From: Opisthocomus hoazin | Lineage: Eukaryota > Chordata > Aves > Opisthocomiformes > Opisthocomidae | Length of the DNA: 64,000 nt | Assembly: GCF_030867145.1 (NCBI RefSeq) | Contig: NC_134415.1 | Coordinates: forward strand, 52,280,693-52,344,692 | Reading direction: 5' to 3' | Part shown: piece by piece, positions 49,856-61,209 of the stretch | Layout: every line of letters starts with the position of its first letter | Position numbering within the stretch: the first letter of the stretch is position 1 | Translations under genes and position numbers: made by a program | Notes under the pieces: generated by a model | What the model was told of the DNA's origin: nothing | The model's input: only the letters and a program-made list of their open reading frames with translations | Database searches by the model: none

Positions 49856-51475
49856 CAGGGCATGCAGAGTCAAGCATCTCCTGAAATAAAGAGCATACAG
49901 TGATTCTTGGCAGTGTGCGGGTGGGTTTGTCTTTATATTGTGACAGGAAGTGTAGGTTGTGAGGAGGCTTGATTTTTGGAAAACTGCTAGTAGGATTAAC
50001 TTGAGTGAGCCAGACAGGTCATGAGTATCTTGAAGTGCCATTGCTTTTGCAGAAAGTCATGGTTCAATGCCAAAGCAAAAATTACCTTAATGCCTTGCTT
50101 TACTGGGTTATTATGTACGTGCTGCTTGGTCTACTGTATTTCTCACTTTTTGCCTTTAAACTTTCAGAATCAGTTGCTTCTAATTTTCTTTGCTTTTAGT
50201 TGAAAAAAAAAATTCTTTTTTGGTACTACATTGTGTTCAGGCAAATAGGAAAAACTAAAGATTGTTGATGTCTCTACTAGAAATTCAAAATCTAATTGAA
50301 ATGCCTTAATACCGTTTTGGACTTTACTAATACCACTGGTGTAAATTGCAAATATTCTTTAACAGACTTAGTTTGAAAACTTTATGCACTCTTCAGAATG
50401 AAATATACTTACCTAAATGTTACTATTTTTACATTAATGCCAACAGGCCCCAATGGACCTGGGGAAAAATATTGCTGCTGACACAGAAGTCCAGAGAAGG
50501 ACTGGTTTTGATTTGCCTGGTACCTAATGATGGCTGGTATTGCTGCTTCTAGACTGTTTTTTTTCCTTAAATGCTTTGTGCAGCTTAGTAAAATGTCGTA
50601 GTTGTATGCTTTTACTTCGGAGTGTGTGCGGTATGAAACTCTGGGATTGCCTGGCTTCTCACCATCGTGCATTCGTGAAGGAAGGTGGCTCCTTTAGCTT
50701 AGGAGAAGGGTGTCTTTCCTTGTATTTACTCAGTTATTTGAATGGAAATTGGAGAGCTGGGATTGTGAAATATTAGGGCTGAAACAAATTCAGCAAAGCA
50801 AAATGTGCCCCTTGGATCATGCTAAAGAAGGCTTTAAAAATAATACCTTAATTTGGAAGCTTGTCTGCATTATAACACAACAAAAATAATAAACACATAA
50901 ATATAAAGCGAATAGTACAGTCATTTACTGTTACTAGCTTTATCAGCATGCCTGATGAGTGGTCTGTTTGTGGGGAGTTTCAAAGCTTACTTTTGTCATT
51001 GTAACTTTTCACAATTTTTGGTTGAGTCCCCTTATTGCTGTTGTTCTCATGCAAGTTAGTTGGCGTCAGAAGACCCTCTGACAAAGTGAGCTGATTAAGA
51101 ACAGTGTGTTGATGTCAGTGGTAGGTGTGTGGGTTTTTTTTTTCCTAGTGCTAGGGCCGCTGTAGCTGCTCAGTAGTATGGAAGTTTGGAAAATGAAAAT
51201 AGCGTAGCTACTGTGGTGTATCTTATCTTAAGATTGGTCCCTGGCTTGGAGGGTGGAGATCCATCAGTTGCCTCAGTAAAGATCCCATTGTAAATGGAGA
51301 ATTCTGAGCATTGCCTCTCCCAAATTACCTGACTTTTATCTATTTCTGTGTTTCTCTGTGGGTGCAGATGTTGGCTATGGATCTGTTCGATTTACTGGGA
51401 ACTGACTACTTGTGTGCTTTCTCCCCTCTTCAACCTAGGCTTTACTTCTGCTGAGGTTATTTGTTTGTTTTTCAG

Positions 51476-51532
51476 ATGAGACCCTTTTTGCTCTTCCTGC
51501 TACATCTGCGCCTCTGATGCACTCCTCTGCAG
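51476..51532 (+). CDS. RTN4: RTN4 (Nogo-A/B) coding exon 2
   Basis: A 57-bp exon, phase 1 at both ends. The split first codon makes Asp147, and the exon reads DETLFALPATSAPLMHSSA (residues 147-165), clearly homologous to human DETLFALPAASEPVIRSSA. The acceptor is TTGTTTTTCAG. The only downstream boundary that keeps the phase-1 frame is GCAG|GCAAGT, which is a GC donor with otherwise ideal consensus. In Nogo-B this exon would join directly to the first reticulon-homology exon outside the window; in Nogo-A it joins exon 3. Confidence 0.93.
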
Positions 51533-52369
51533 GCAAGTTCTTTCTGCTCACCTTTGTCTGAATACATCCTGCATTTCTGATCTTGATCTCATTAACTCCT
51601 TCCAATTAGTCTGCCTTTTAGTAAAAGTCAGCATGGGTCCAAGAATAGCGTCTATCACATTTTTCAGTTTTGGCTTTTCAGTTATCTGTTCAAGATTTTG
51701 ATACGTATACATTTCTTTGTGGTAAACTGTTCTATACACAGGCTACAGCCATCTGTGAATTCTTGGACCCTTGATGTAGGAGAGAAGTTGATACTGTTAA
51801 CACATCAAAGCATAGTTGCTTTACTGACTTAGCAGAAAGATTTAGTCCATAGTAACTTTCTATGGTGTTTTATATAAGTAAGATTTGTACCTGCAGTATA
51901 TATTTAGTGGTTTTTGTTAGCTATACTGTCCACCAAATTCCCATTTAAAAAAAATAAGTGTCCAAAGAAGACTTCTTACTGGCACGCACGTTTGTGCATA
52001 TGTTTTTGCACAAGCATACACACATACCCTCTCTCTCTCACCTTGCTACCCCACGCTCCCTCTCTCACTTTGTTAATATTGCCTGCTGTACTTGGATGCT
52101 CTGTACTTGTCTGGCATCTTCACCTTTACTGTGATCTTTGCGCTGCATCAAGTTGCTGCTTCTCTACACTGTTGCATACTCCCCTGCTAGAAGAGGTGAA
52201 ATAGAATAGCATACTTTAACTGATAATTTGTTTTAATGGCTGATGGTATTTATGGTAGAACTTGGAAAAACCTCTTAATAACTAACATCATGTGAACCTG
52301 TCATGAAAGTTTGCATTGACTTTAAGAGCACTTGCATTCTCTAACTTTCCTTTCTGTCCATGGTCACAG
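51533..52369 (+). other. RTN4: RTN4 intron 2 (837 bp), apparent GC-AG intron
   Basis: The intron begins GCAAGTTC rather than GT and ends TGGTCACAG before exon 3. The nearest GT (51,537-51,538) would add four bases to exon 2 and break the frame into exon 3. No gene is nested in it; frames here are short and unrecognised. Confidence 0.85.
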
Positions 52370-54814
52370 AAAAAGTTATGGACTTGCAGGAGCAGCCAGG
52401 TAGCACTAAGTCGATTGGTCAAGAGGATTTTACTGCAGTCCCGCTTGATACTGCTCCTTCTCTTCCCTCCTTCTCTCCTATCTCAGCTGATCCCTTTAAA
52501 GAGCACGCAGCCTTTGATGCACTCTCAGATGGATTACCTGCAAGAGGCATTTACAAAGAAAATGCAAGTGATGTTTATAAAGAAACTATGGAAAATGCAA
52601 GAAATCCATTTCTTGCAGAGGGGAATGAAAAAGACATTTCAGAAATGAAATACTCGGAACCCCCATTTGCTAAAGCAGAAGCAGCCATTTTATCTCAAGC
52701 TACAGAAGAAACACAGCTAGAGGGCCCTAAAGAATTACCTAATCTGGAGAAAATGCCTGCAGAGCAGCTCAAAATGTCTCCAGAAACTCCTCAGGATTTG
52801 TTTGAGAAAAATGAGGAAGATCTCTCTTATAAAAAAGACAAATACAGAGATGGTGACCGTGGTGAGAAGGGGGCATTGAAAGAAGACCCTCTTAGAAGGG
52901 AAGAATATGCAGACCTCAAACCATTTGAGCCAGTGTGGGAAGTAAAAGGTGCTAGTCACGGACTGAGCAGTGTGAGAGAGGGTGTTGGAAGTAAGATAGA
53001 TGCCAAACTAGAAAGCAGTTTAGATGAGAAATATGGTGTAGATAAGCTGAATGTGCAGAAGGATTACGAAAGAGAGAGTGAAGGCAGCACTGAAGATCAT
53101 TCTTTCCCAAGTACCCCAGAAGCTGTAAAAGAATCTTCACAGACTTACATCACTTGTACTAAATTTGAATCGTCTGCAAGTCCTGATGGTAACAAAGTCA
53201 AATCTCTTTCTCCACTAGAGGAAGGCACTTCAGAAAATAGAACTGATGATGAGAAGAAAATTGCAGAAATGAAAGCTCAGACGAGCGCAGAACAAGGTGA
53301 TTTTAGCACTCAAGCAGCTGGCAAGCAGGAAGGCCAGGAAGCTGACTATGCTAAAACAGAGAATATATCAACATCTGACACTGCAGCAAATATGCCTGAA
53401 GGTCTTACTCCTGATCTAGTACAAGAAGCATATGAAAGTGAAATGCATGATGCGGCATGTACAAAACTTGCTTATGAAACAAAGATTGATTTAGTTCAAA
53501 CCTCTGAGTCAGTACAAGAGACTCTGAAACCCGTGACACAACTCTGTCCCTCATTTGAGGGATCGGAAGCTGCTCCATCACCAATATTGCCAGATATTGT
53601 TATGGAAGCCCCACTGAGCACTGGGACTGCTGGTGCAGAAGCATCTGCTGCGCAGCTCGAAGCTTCCCCATTAGAAACATTTATTCCTACTGCTAATTAT
53701 GAGAATGGAAAAGAAGAAACTGAAAAACCTCCCTTATACCAAGAGGCAGTGAACATACCAATGATGCAGGCCCAAGAAGCAAAAGAGGCATTAGCATTTA
53801 AAAAACCTGATCGTGAGAGCAGCGCCAGTCCTGAAGATATAGAAACTCCGTATATATCTATTGCATGTGACTTAATTAAGGAAACAAAGGTCTCTGGTGA
53901 ATCTGCTTCTCCATCCTTTACAGATTATTCAAAGACACCAATAACAGAACGTGTTTCTCAGGATGTGCCTGAACACAAGGAACTTGTTGAAAAACTGTCT
54001 CCACAGTTTGGAAAATCTGAATTGTTTAATAGCCAGGTGATACCTGACTTTACTGAGAAAGGGGGTGAAGATCCATCTCTCGTATTCAGAAGTAAATCAA
54101 CTGAGAATATTGTCACTGATGACGAACGTGAGGAACGGCTGGTGGATTCAGTAGCTGCCATCAGCAAGCCTTATCTGGAGTCTTTCCAGCCTGAACTGGA
54201 CTCTTCCAAAATCGTTGCTGCTCTGTCATCTGAGCCAATACCTACCAAAATAGCCAAGGCAGAGAAGATTCCTCTTCAGATGGAAGAGCTGAATGCTGTG
54301 GCTTTTTCAGCTGATGTATCTGTTGCTACAGAACCAAAAACAGCAGACAACAAAGCTCTGTCATCCGTGGAGTCTTCCCCAGTCTCAGTGGAAGAAGACT
54401 TCGTGATGTTAGCTCATCCTAAAACTGCTGCTGAGTTTGTGGTGGAAGACACTGATGAAGAAGTAATGCACAAAGGTGAAAATGAACAGATCAGTAAGGC
54501 GATCCAAGGGGAGAAGAGGCAGTTGCCTTGCCCAGAGCTACCCAGTGATCTGTCTGTAGAGAATGTAGAAGTAAGAGCGGAGGAAGATACTAATGCCTTG
54601 AAAAAGTCCTTGGAGACGGTGGACAGAGAAGTGCCTGAAGTATCCATGATGTCCTTACCGGCCACAGATACCTCATCTTTATCCACTGAAAAAGAGATAG
54701 TCAGTGTAGTAAAACCAGAAGCTTTTGAGAAGGAAGCTGAGCGAGAAGCTGCTTCTGTTAAAGAAAAGGAAAAACCTACTGCTGTATTTTCAGCAAAGCT
54801 GAATAAATCTTCAG
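52370..54814 (+). CDS. RTN4: RTN4 Nogo-A-specific exon 3
   Basis: A single 2,445-bp exon (815 codons, phase 1 at both ends) encodes the Nogo-A-specific region, residues 166-980 counted from the exon 1 start. This is the part of Nogo-A known in mammals for neurite-growth inhibition and is largely disordered and acidic. Blocks shared with human, in order: YADLKPFEPVWEVK (345-358), FPSTPE (411-416), MPEGLTPDLVQEA (507-519), PSPILPDIVMEAPL (568-581), PPLY (619-622, a PPxY motif where human has PPPY), ETPYISIACDLIKETK (657-672) and EKIPLQMEEL (797-806). Between blocks the sequence is strongly diverged. No membrane segment is encoded; those are downstream. Acceptor GGTCACAG, donor TCAG|GTAATC. Reading into the intron would stop at 54,862-54,864 after 16 residues. 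Skipping the exon keeps frame and yields Nogo-B. Confidence 0.97.
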
Positions 54815-56256
54815 GTAATCTGTGTATGCTGTCTTGCAGTTCACTAATCTGCATAATTCTTTAGCTAAACTTAAGCATGTCATGACTTCATCTTTTTAGG
54901 TTGCTTTCTGTAAATTTGTCTATGGGACGAGGATAACGGAAAATGTTAGTGCCTGCACTTTTACCTTTTTCGTACTCTGATTGCTTTAGTGCTTTTTATG
55001 TTTATCAGGGATGGACTCAATGTCTCCAGTTTTCTCCTGCTGGTGATCTGTTGATACAGAAATAAGTCACTACTCACTGCAAGCTCTTCTGTGGTTGTCT
55101 ACAGGCTGGGCGTTAGGTGGTCTTCTAAACTTGCACTTAATATGTGATAGTAAGCCAAGGATGGTGTTTCAGTCTGCTGTGTGTATGTGATTTGAAGAGG
55201 TGTTTGTTTCTTTTCATTCACAGTTCAGACATTAGACTTTAAAACATAGGACAATACCCTTGCTGCTACTGTGTGTGTCTGGAATCTGGAAAAGAACCTG
55301 TGCATCTCCACTTATGTGACTTGCAGCTTGCATCAGAGCAAGGCCACTGGTTTAAAAGTAGTGCATATGAGGAAGCTTAGTATTCAGGTTACTAGGAAAG
55401 TGGCCATTAAGAAGTTGAGTATCCTGCAAACATGAAAATCGGTTTATACACAGCACAGATACTAATTTCTATTTCTCTTTTCAGGTGGGGCTTGTACTTC
55501 AGTGCAATTAGTTTTTCTTCTAGTACTGTGTAGTTAGAAGTAGCAAAAAGTTGAAAGAAGGGTAAGACCATTGTTGTGTTGCATTCTGTTCTCTAAACTG
55601 AATGCCTTGTGGAGTTCCAGCTCTTTTAGACTAGAGGAGTACTTTGCTTTCTGATATCACAGTACTCTGGTGCTGCTTAAGTATTGCACCAGAAGTGTTC
55701 CCACTAAAAACACCTGCTGTGGAAAGCACAATGACTCTGTTCTAAATAGAAAAACAAATGTTAGTTTGATACAGTATTAGTATATTTGTGCAGTAGCTGC
55801 ATTCTACAGTTCATAAAATACTGCATTCCTAACATGTCTTCTGCATCAAATGTATTTTGGAAAGGAATAACAGGTGTATATTGAAGGGAACATTAAGGTG
55901 TTGGTGCAACTGAAATAGGGTTTGGAAAATAAGGTAGAAGATACAGCTTTTATATTTAACTTTACATAATAGTTGCCATTCCTCCTGTCCCACCACTTCT
56001 AGACGTACAAGTAGGCAGAAAGGAGAGTTGCCCATCTCCCTTCTGATGAAATTTTAGTGATACCTGCACTGTTACAACACTGTGTTTGTGTTCTGTGAAG
56101 AGTCTGCTCCTTGCACCCAGGCTTCCAGCATATAGTATGGCCTAGAGAACAGCTACTGTGTATCTTGTACTTCATGTCAAAGAGTTAATTGCTTAGGATT
56201 ACTTTAAAAAACCCTGAACATTACAGTTGGTATAATAGCTTTTTTGTTAGTTGTTT

Positions 56257-56300
56257 TTTTTTTTTTGTTGGGGTTTTTTTTGTTAGTTTGTTTTTTTTTA
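56257..56300 (+). repeat. T/G-rich low-complexity tract
   Basis: T-runs separated by TTG or GGGG, ending in AACAGG, in intron 3. It looks like a polypyrimidine tract plus AG, but the following frame matches no reticulon or other known exon. Confidence 0.65.
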
Positions 56301-56698
56301 ACAGGAAGCCTTTGCATGGATGTAGCAGACCTGGGGAGGCAAATCACTGCCTTGGGAAGAAAGACTCCTACTTTGGGTCTGACAAGGACACAGCTGCTGC
56401 TCTTCTGTCTATGGCAAACTGCCTGAGAAGCTGCACATAAAACCATTTGCCATAGCAGGAGAGGAGAGAGTTGAACAGTGCCTTCATTCTCTTATCGAGT
56501 GGCACAGTGCTGGGACAGGACATGCATCTGTCCAGCAATGGTGTTAGTTGAGGGGCAGGAGACAGGCCAGGCACAGGGCTGCGCTGAAGGTGTGGGAAAC
56601 TGGGCAACTTTCTACAGTCTTTCTGTCAGTGTGCTCACTTAGTAAAGCAGTTGCAATTTTCCTTTTTGACGTGCTGTGTTGTTTGGGAGGAAAAATGT

Positions 56699-56728
56699 TT
56701 TTGTGGGGTTTTTTTTTTTTTTTTTTTG
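56699..56728 (+). repeat. T-run in intron 3
   Basis: GGGG followed by more than 18 T. Simple repeat with no associated exon. Confidence 0.7.
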
Positions 56729-57994
56729 CTTTATTCTGGAGGAACGCTTTCTCAAAGCTAAATAGATGACAATACTAACGCAAAAATGTGGTTCATTTTT
56801 TCTAGATTTTTCTTCACAGTCTGTGCTGTTTACTTTTTTGCTCGCTGCTGCTGTCTTATAGAATACAGAATTGGACTTCGGAGACCTGCCTGAAGAGTCT
56901 AATCAGAAGCCAGGAGCAAAATCGGTTGTCTGCTTTTAATATCATAGGACTTAAGCACAATTTCAGAGTAGCGTTGAAGAACTAACACATACACTTGTCT
57001 TTCGCGCTCTCAGAAAGGAGGGATAATTCATCACAAGGCCAAGAAGTGGATCCATGCATGTGTTTGGCCTTCTGGATGTACCTTTATTGTGTGGGTGTTT
57101 TTCTCTCTCCCATCAGTGGAACTGAAAGAGATTTTACTGTACCTCGAGACTGCTGGAAATCAGTTGGTGTGATTGTATAACTGATGCTTGTTAAAACATT
57201 AATCTGAACTGCCTTATTGGTGCACTTAAGTAAGTGTTCAAGAACCTTAATTTAGCAGTGCTATTTCTTGAAAGCTAACCTAAATGGCAACATATCTATG
57301 TGTACCTAAAAGTGTAACTTCCAACAGTCCCAGTGGACTGCAGGGAGCTAACAAACTCTAAAAGGGTTGCAGATTTGTTTTTAAAACTCCACCACTCTGA
57401 TGAAGCAAATGTAAAGCTCTGAACAGCCTTGTGAGTAGAACAGGGTTTGTTTCATGCTGCCCAGCACACCCTTGGGTAACTTGTTTTATTTTTCAGTGGT
57501 ACCAGACCACACGGACCTTGTACTTTATAGCTGCACAAGATTAAAAAACAAACCAAAACAAATTCAGAACTGTAGTTAACTATAAAGAAACCCCCACCTT
57601 GTAAGATGCTCGTATTATAACAGTTTCAGCAGCAGCTACCCCCTGTTTTTCCCCCCTTGCAATACCAACAATTGCTACCGTCCTGGACAAAGATAATTTG
57701 TGGTTTGTTTTTTTTTCTTTTCATCTTTTTTCCTTCTCACTACATGCTGTAGTTAGCTTCCTACCAAATAACCCTGCTGCTTCACTCTCACCAGACTTCA
57801 GAATACACACTTCTGATCTGCATAAAAATTCTGCATATTAAGATGTGACTTCAGAGTGGATGTTTTCTGATTGTTCAGATGCTGCTGACCTGTGCCGCAG
57901 CCGGCACAGCTCCTGCTTCTGCCAGGGCTTGTGCTGGTGGGGTGTTATGCTGGAAGTCAAGTTTGAAGGCGTATTGATAAAAAGGGGGCTTTGA

Positions 57995-58007
57995 TGCCAT
58001 CTAGTGT
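57995..58007 (-). promoter_or_regulatory. Candidate CTCF-like motif in intron 3
   Basis: Minus strand ACACTAGATGGCA matches the CTCF core variant CCACTAGATGGCA except at the first C. A single motif match by eye, with no other support. Confidence 0.3.
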
Positions 58008-61000
58008 TTGTGCATGAACTGTAACTCCAGTATACTACCTTTCAGAGGACTGCATCCCAGGTTTTGAGAAACTGAGCTGTTGAAATTAGTTTAATAGTCT
58101 TAGAGTTGAAAAGTAGGTATATGTATTACATATCTTAGCACTTCTGTTGGACAGACTTTCTTCACTGATAACCCCTTATTTACTTTTGGATAGAGATCAT
58201 TGTTTCTCTCAAATAGGCTACAAAATCTTTCCATAAACATTTTTTGATCAGTGGAACGTGGAGGATTTTATATTGCCAAATTACAAAAATCAAAGTATAT
58301 TTTAGAGACCCCAAAATCTAAACCTCTGACCACAACAGAAAGTTGTGTACCAGAAAACTGGCAATATAAATCTCTCAGGATATTAATGTTGAGCATTACA
58401 ATGAGATTTAAACATGGCTTTGAGCTCTTGACTGTCAAGGTATCAGTTTCACAGGGAATCCTTGTTTCTTGGCACTTTTGAACAGCAGGTTCTGTAGATG
58501 TTTGTTTTGGATTAAATTTTACGAGTTTACGGATCTCTTGTTTTCATACATGCTACAGGGTAGTCTGAATTACAGAAATGCAGCTAATTACTAATCTGTT
58601 ACATTTCCCAGATTTTCTTGAGGGGGCAAATTCAAAGGTGAAGTCCAAGTGGGAAATGCACTACGAGAGGGTGGCCGAGTGGTAGTAATGATGCAGCTCT
58701 TTTTACTGCCGAATCATGGTGGCAGAAAGAAAGTACTTCCTGTGGTTCTGTAACAGCAAACCAGGTCATTACAGTTATGTGAAGCTTAAAAGAAGTTAGA
58801 AATGCTGCTTTATGCCAGCAGTATAAACCCATATGGTTCATTTCTGTTAGTTTCCGTATTTGTAGTTAGTTAAATAGAGCCATTCGGCAGATGGGAAGTG
58901 TTTGGTTTGGTTTTGTTTGTTGTTTTTCTCTGGGGGAAAAAATACATTGGAATGCTGAGGGAGTTTTTTTCAGGAGCAGATTATTTGTAAAATATAATTC
59001 AACATAAAACCTTGTTTTAATTTCATCTGATTGTATTCTTAGATTTGATTGTTCGGGTATTCTTTTATGCTACCAGGTAAATGGAGACTTCTGTTACAGG
59101 GTGGGGAGTTCGAGAAGGAGTAGGAAGAATTAGGAAAAAAAACCCAAAACCTTGAGTGAAATTTTTCTGAACAAAAGACCTAGACCGGCTGTGTTTCATT
59201 ACATCTCACATTGCCCCTCTGGCAAGGCAAAGGCTTGTATAGCTAAGGCTACTAAGAGAGCAAGGCCTTTGGGCAGTTAACTTGCAGATTGGCAGAATTA
59301 TGGAGAAAACAGAGCATTTGTGGGAAGTTACCAGCTTTTCCTGAAGCACAGAGAAGTGAAAACAGCATTGAGTGAGGCTTCAGGTGAGAGCAGGATTGAT
59401 GAGGTAGTCATCCAAAATGCTCTTCTGTGGGATGTGAGGAACATTATTCAGGGCAAAAATGCTCCATCTGCTCACGGTGATTTAATATAAGCGTAGTAAA
59501 GTACTCACCCTGCAGACATGCAGCCCCTTTGGGTGTAGGTGCATCAGTAGAAGAACATGTTTAGAATTGATTGCATCTAGTTTAATTGTCTGGATGACTT
59601 TATAATACCATCACGTAAGTAGCCTGTTGGATATTTTTTGTTTAAAAGTTGATGCAGAAACAGGCTTGCAATTTCCCTAATGAGTTTATACAGAAGTTTG
59701 TTTATAGTGCTGGTACTCAGTTTGTATGTGGAGTAGGGTTACATGGGTGTATCTTGCCTGAAATAAGAGGTACAAGTGCAGAGGGATACAGACTTCATTT
59801 TAGGTATCACTTGCATTGAGTTGTAAGAGTAAATGCAGAGTATGGAAAGAGGAGGATCTTCAGGGCAGGGAGAAACTCCATTGGAGGGAGTTAGTGGTTC
59901 ATTCGAGATGGGACGATAGGGACTGGTAATGCAGCTGCTGGCATGGCTGGGCTGCCTGTTTGTCCACGTTCTCTGGCTGCTGTGGATGTGCTGTTGCTGC
60001 ATGTGTGGTGACAACAAAATGTCTGTTCAGGAATGTTTTTAATATTTTAAGTATGTAACATGAAGAATATAAAACAGAAATGAAGAAGCTTTAATTTTGT
60101 ATCTTTAGAAATTGACAATTAACGGAAAGAACTTTCTGAAAGCATTAGGTTTTTGACTAATGTAGTGACAATGCAGTCATCCAAACAAATGTGGGGGAAG
60201 AATCACAGATTTCGGTGGTTTCCAGTTGATCTTCAGAATTTCAGCTCAGAGACAGCAACAGATTTTCAGATATGTTTTGTACTTCTTTGTATAGTGAACT
60301 TTTGAAATTTTTTTACACTATGATGTTTGAATACACACTTCCCATTTCCCTCCTATAATGTGTGTTTTGATTTACACGTTGAAATAGTGAATGAAATGCA
60401 TATCTTTGTAGAAGTTAAAAATGTATGTAACTGGTCTTGCTGTCAAAGGAGGCCTTAAATTTATGTAGCAATTGAAGCAACAAACAGGGCTTTTGGGTAA
60501 CTTTTTGGTGATCTTTCTTGATGTAAGATTTTCTGGTTTAATGAAAAGTAAAAATGTCTATTTAAGGACTGAATCAGAATCTCCGTCCTACCCCATCTAC
60601 AGTTCTTTTGTAGAAATGTGCGAATGTCCTTTTTTAGTTCTTTAGAAAATGATGTATCAAATTCTTAAGAGGTTTTGGAGCAATGCAGGGGAGTTTTTAG
60701 CATTTTATTGTCAGCACCAGATATTAAGGAGAGGCTCCAGACTGGAAGAGTAGTTGTAGTTTTTTCTTGTTTTTATTTAAATGAAGGGAACATTTAGTTG
60801 TTAGGTCTGTAGCTGACAACACAGGATGCTGATGTAAAATAAAAAAAGGAAGATGTTTGGCTGTAGGAATTGGGTAGAGAGAGAGAATTGTTCTGCTCAA
60901 ACCTCCATTTAGACAAACACCACTGAGCAGTTCATAAGGGCTAAAGATGCCAGCAAAAAGAATTCTTGCGTTCTTTGAGCCTCTTGCTTTTGTTACAGGC

Positions 61001-61209
61001 ACAGAAAGGGTCCTATTCTGTTTTCCTTCAACCGTTTTTTTTAAAAGGGCGAGGTGTGTTACAAAGATGTCTCTGTTAGTCTTTTAGACAGACGTTTGTT
61101 TAAAGAAAATGAGGGGAAGGTGTGTATCTAGGAGACTTACAAACATGCTTTAACCGTTGTTTGAAAAGCAGCCTGTTTAAAGCTTGTCTGGTGACTACTT
61201 CTAGTTCCA

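Larger units (their letters stand above)
36572..51475 (+). other. RTN4: RTN4 intron 1 (14,904 bp)
   Basis: GT donor at 36,572 (GTGAGTGCC) and AG acceptor at 51,474-51,475 after a T-rich tract. The first kilobase belongs to the CpG island. The remainder is AT-rich with no recognised gene. It holds several homopolymer tracts, a short inverted repeat at 46,174-46,195 and one CR1 fragment in antisense orientation (separate entries). The open frames in it match no protein family other than CR1. Alternative first exons are possible near the island (for example a GAG|GTAACG donor-like site at about 36,968-36,976), but nothing proves one. Confidence 0.85.

Noticed and set aside
49559-50041. 160-codon minus frame overlapping the CR1 fragment
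   Set aside because: Shadow of the CR1 coding frame in another reading frame plus unrelated flank.
54815-54864. C-terminal extension of exon 3 by 16 residues in the open frame
   Set aside because: It lies beyond a good splice donor (TCAG|GTAATC) that keeps phase 1. It is intron read-through rather than normal coding sequence.
58672-58720. tRNA-like A-box (TGGCCGAGTGG) resembling a Ser/Leu tRNA start
   Set aside because: The A-box matches perfectly, but the only B-box-like sequence nearby (around GCCGAATCA) is poor and no cloverleaf stems can be paired. At most a decayed tRNA-derived fragment.
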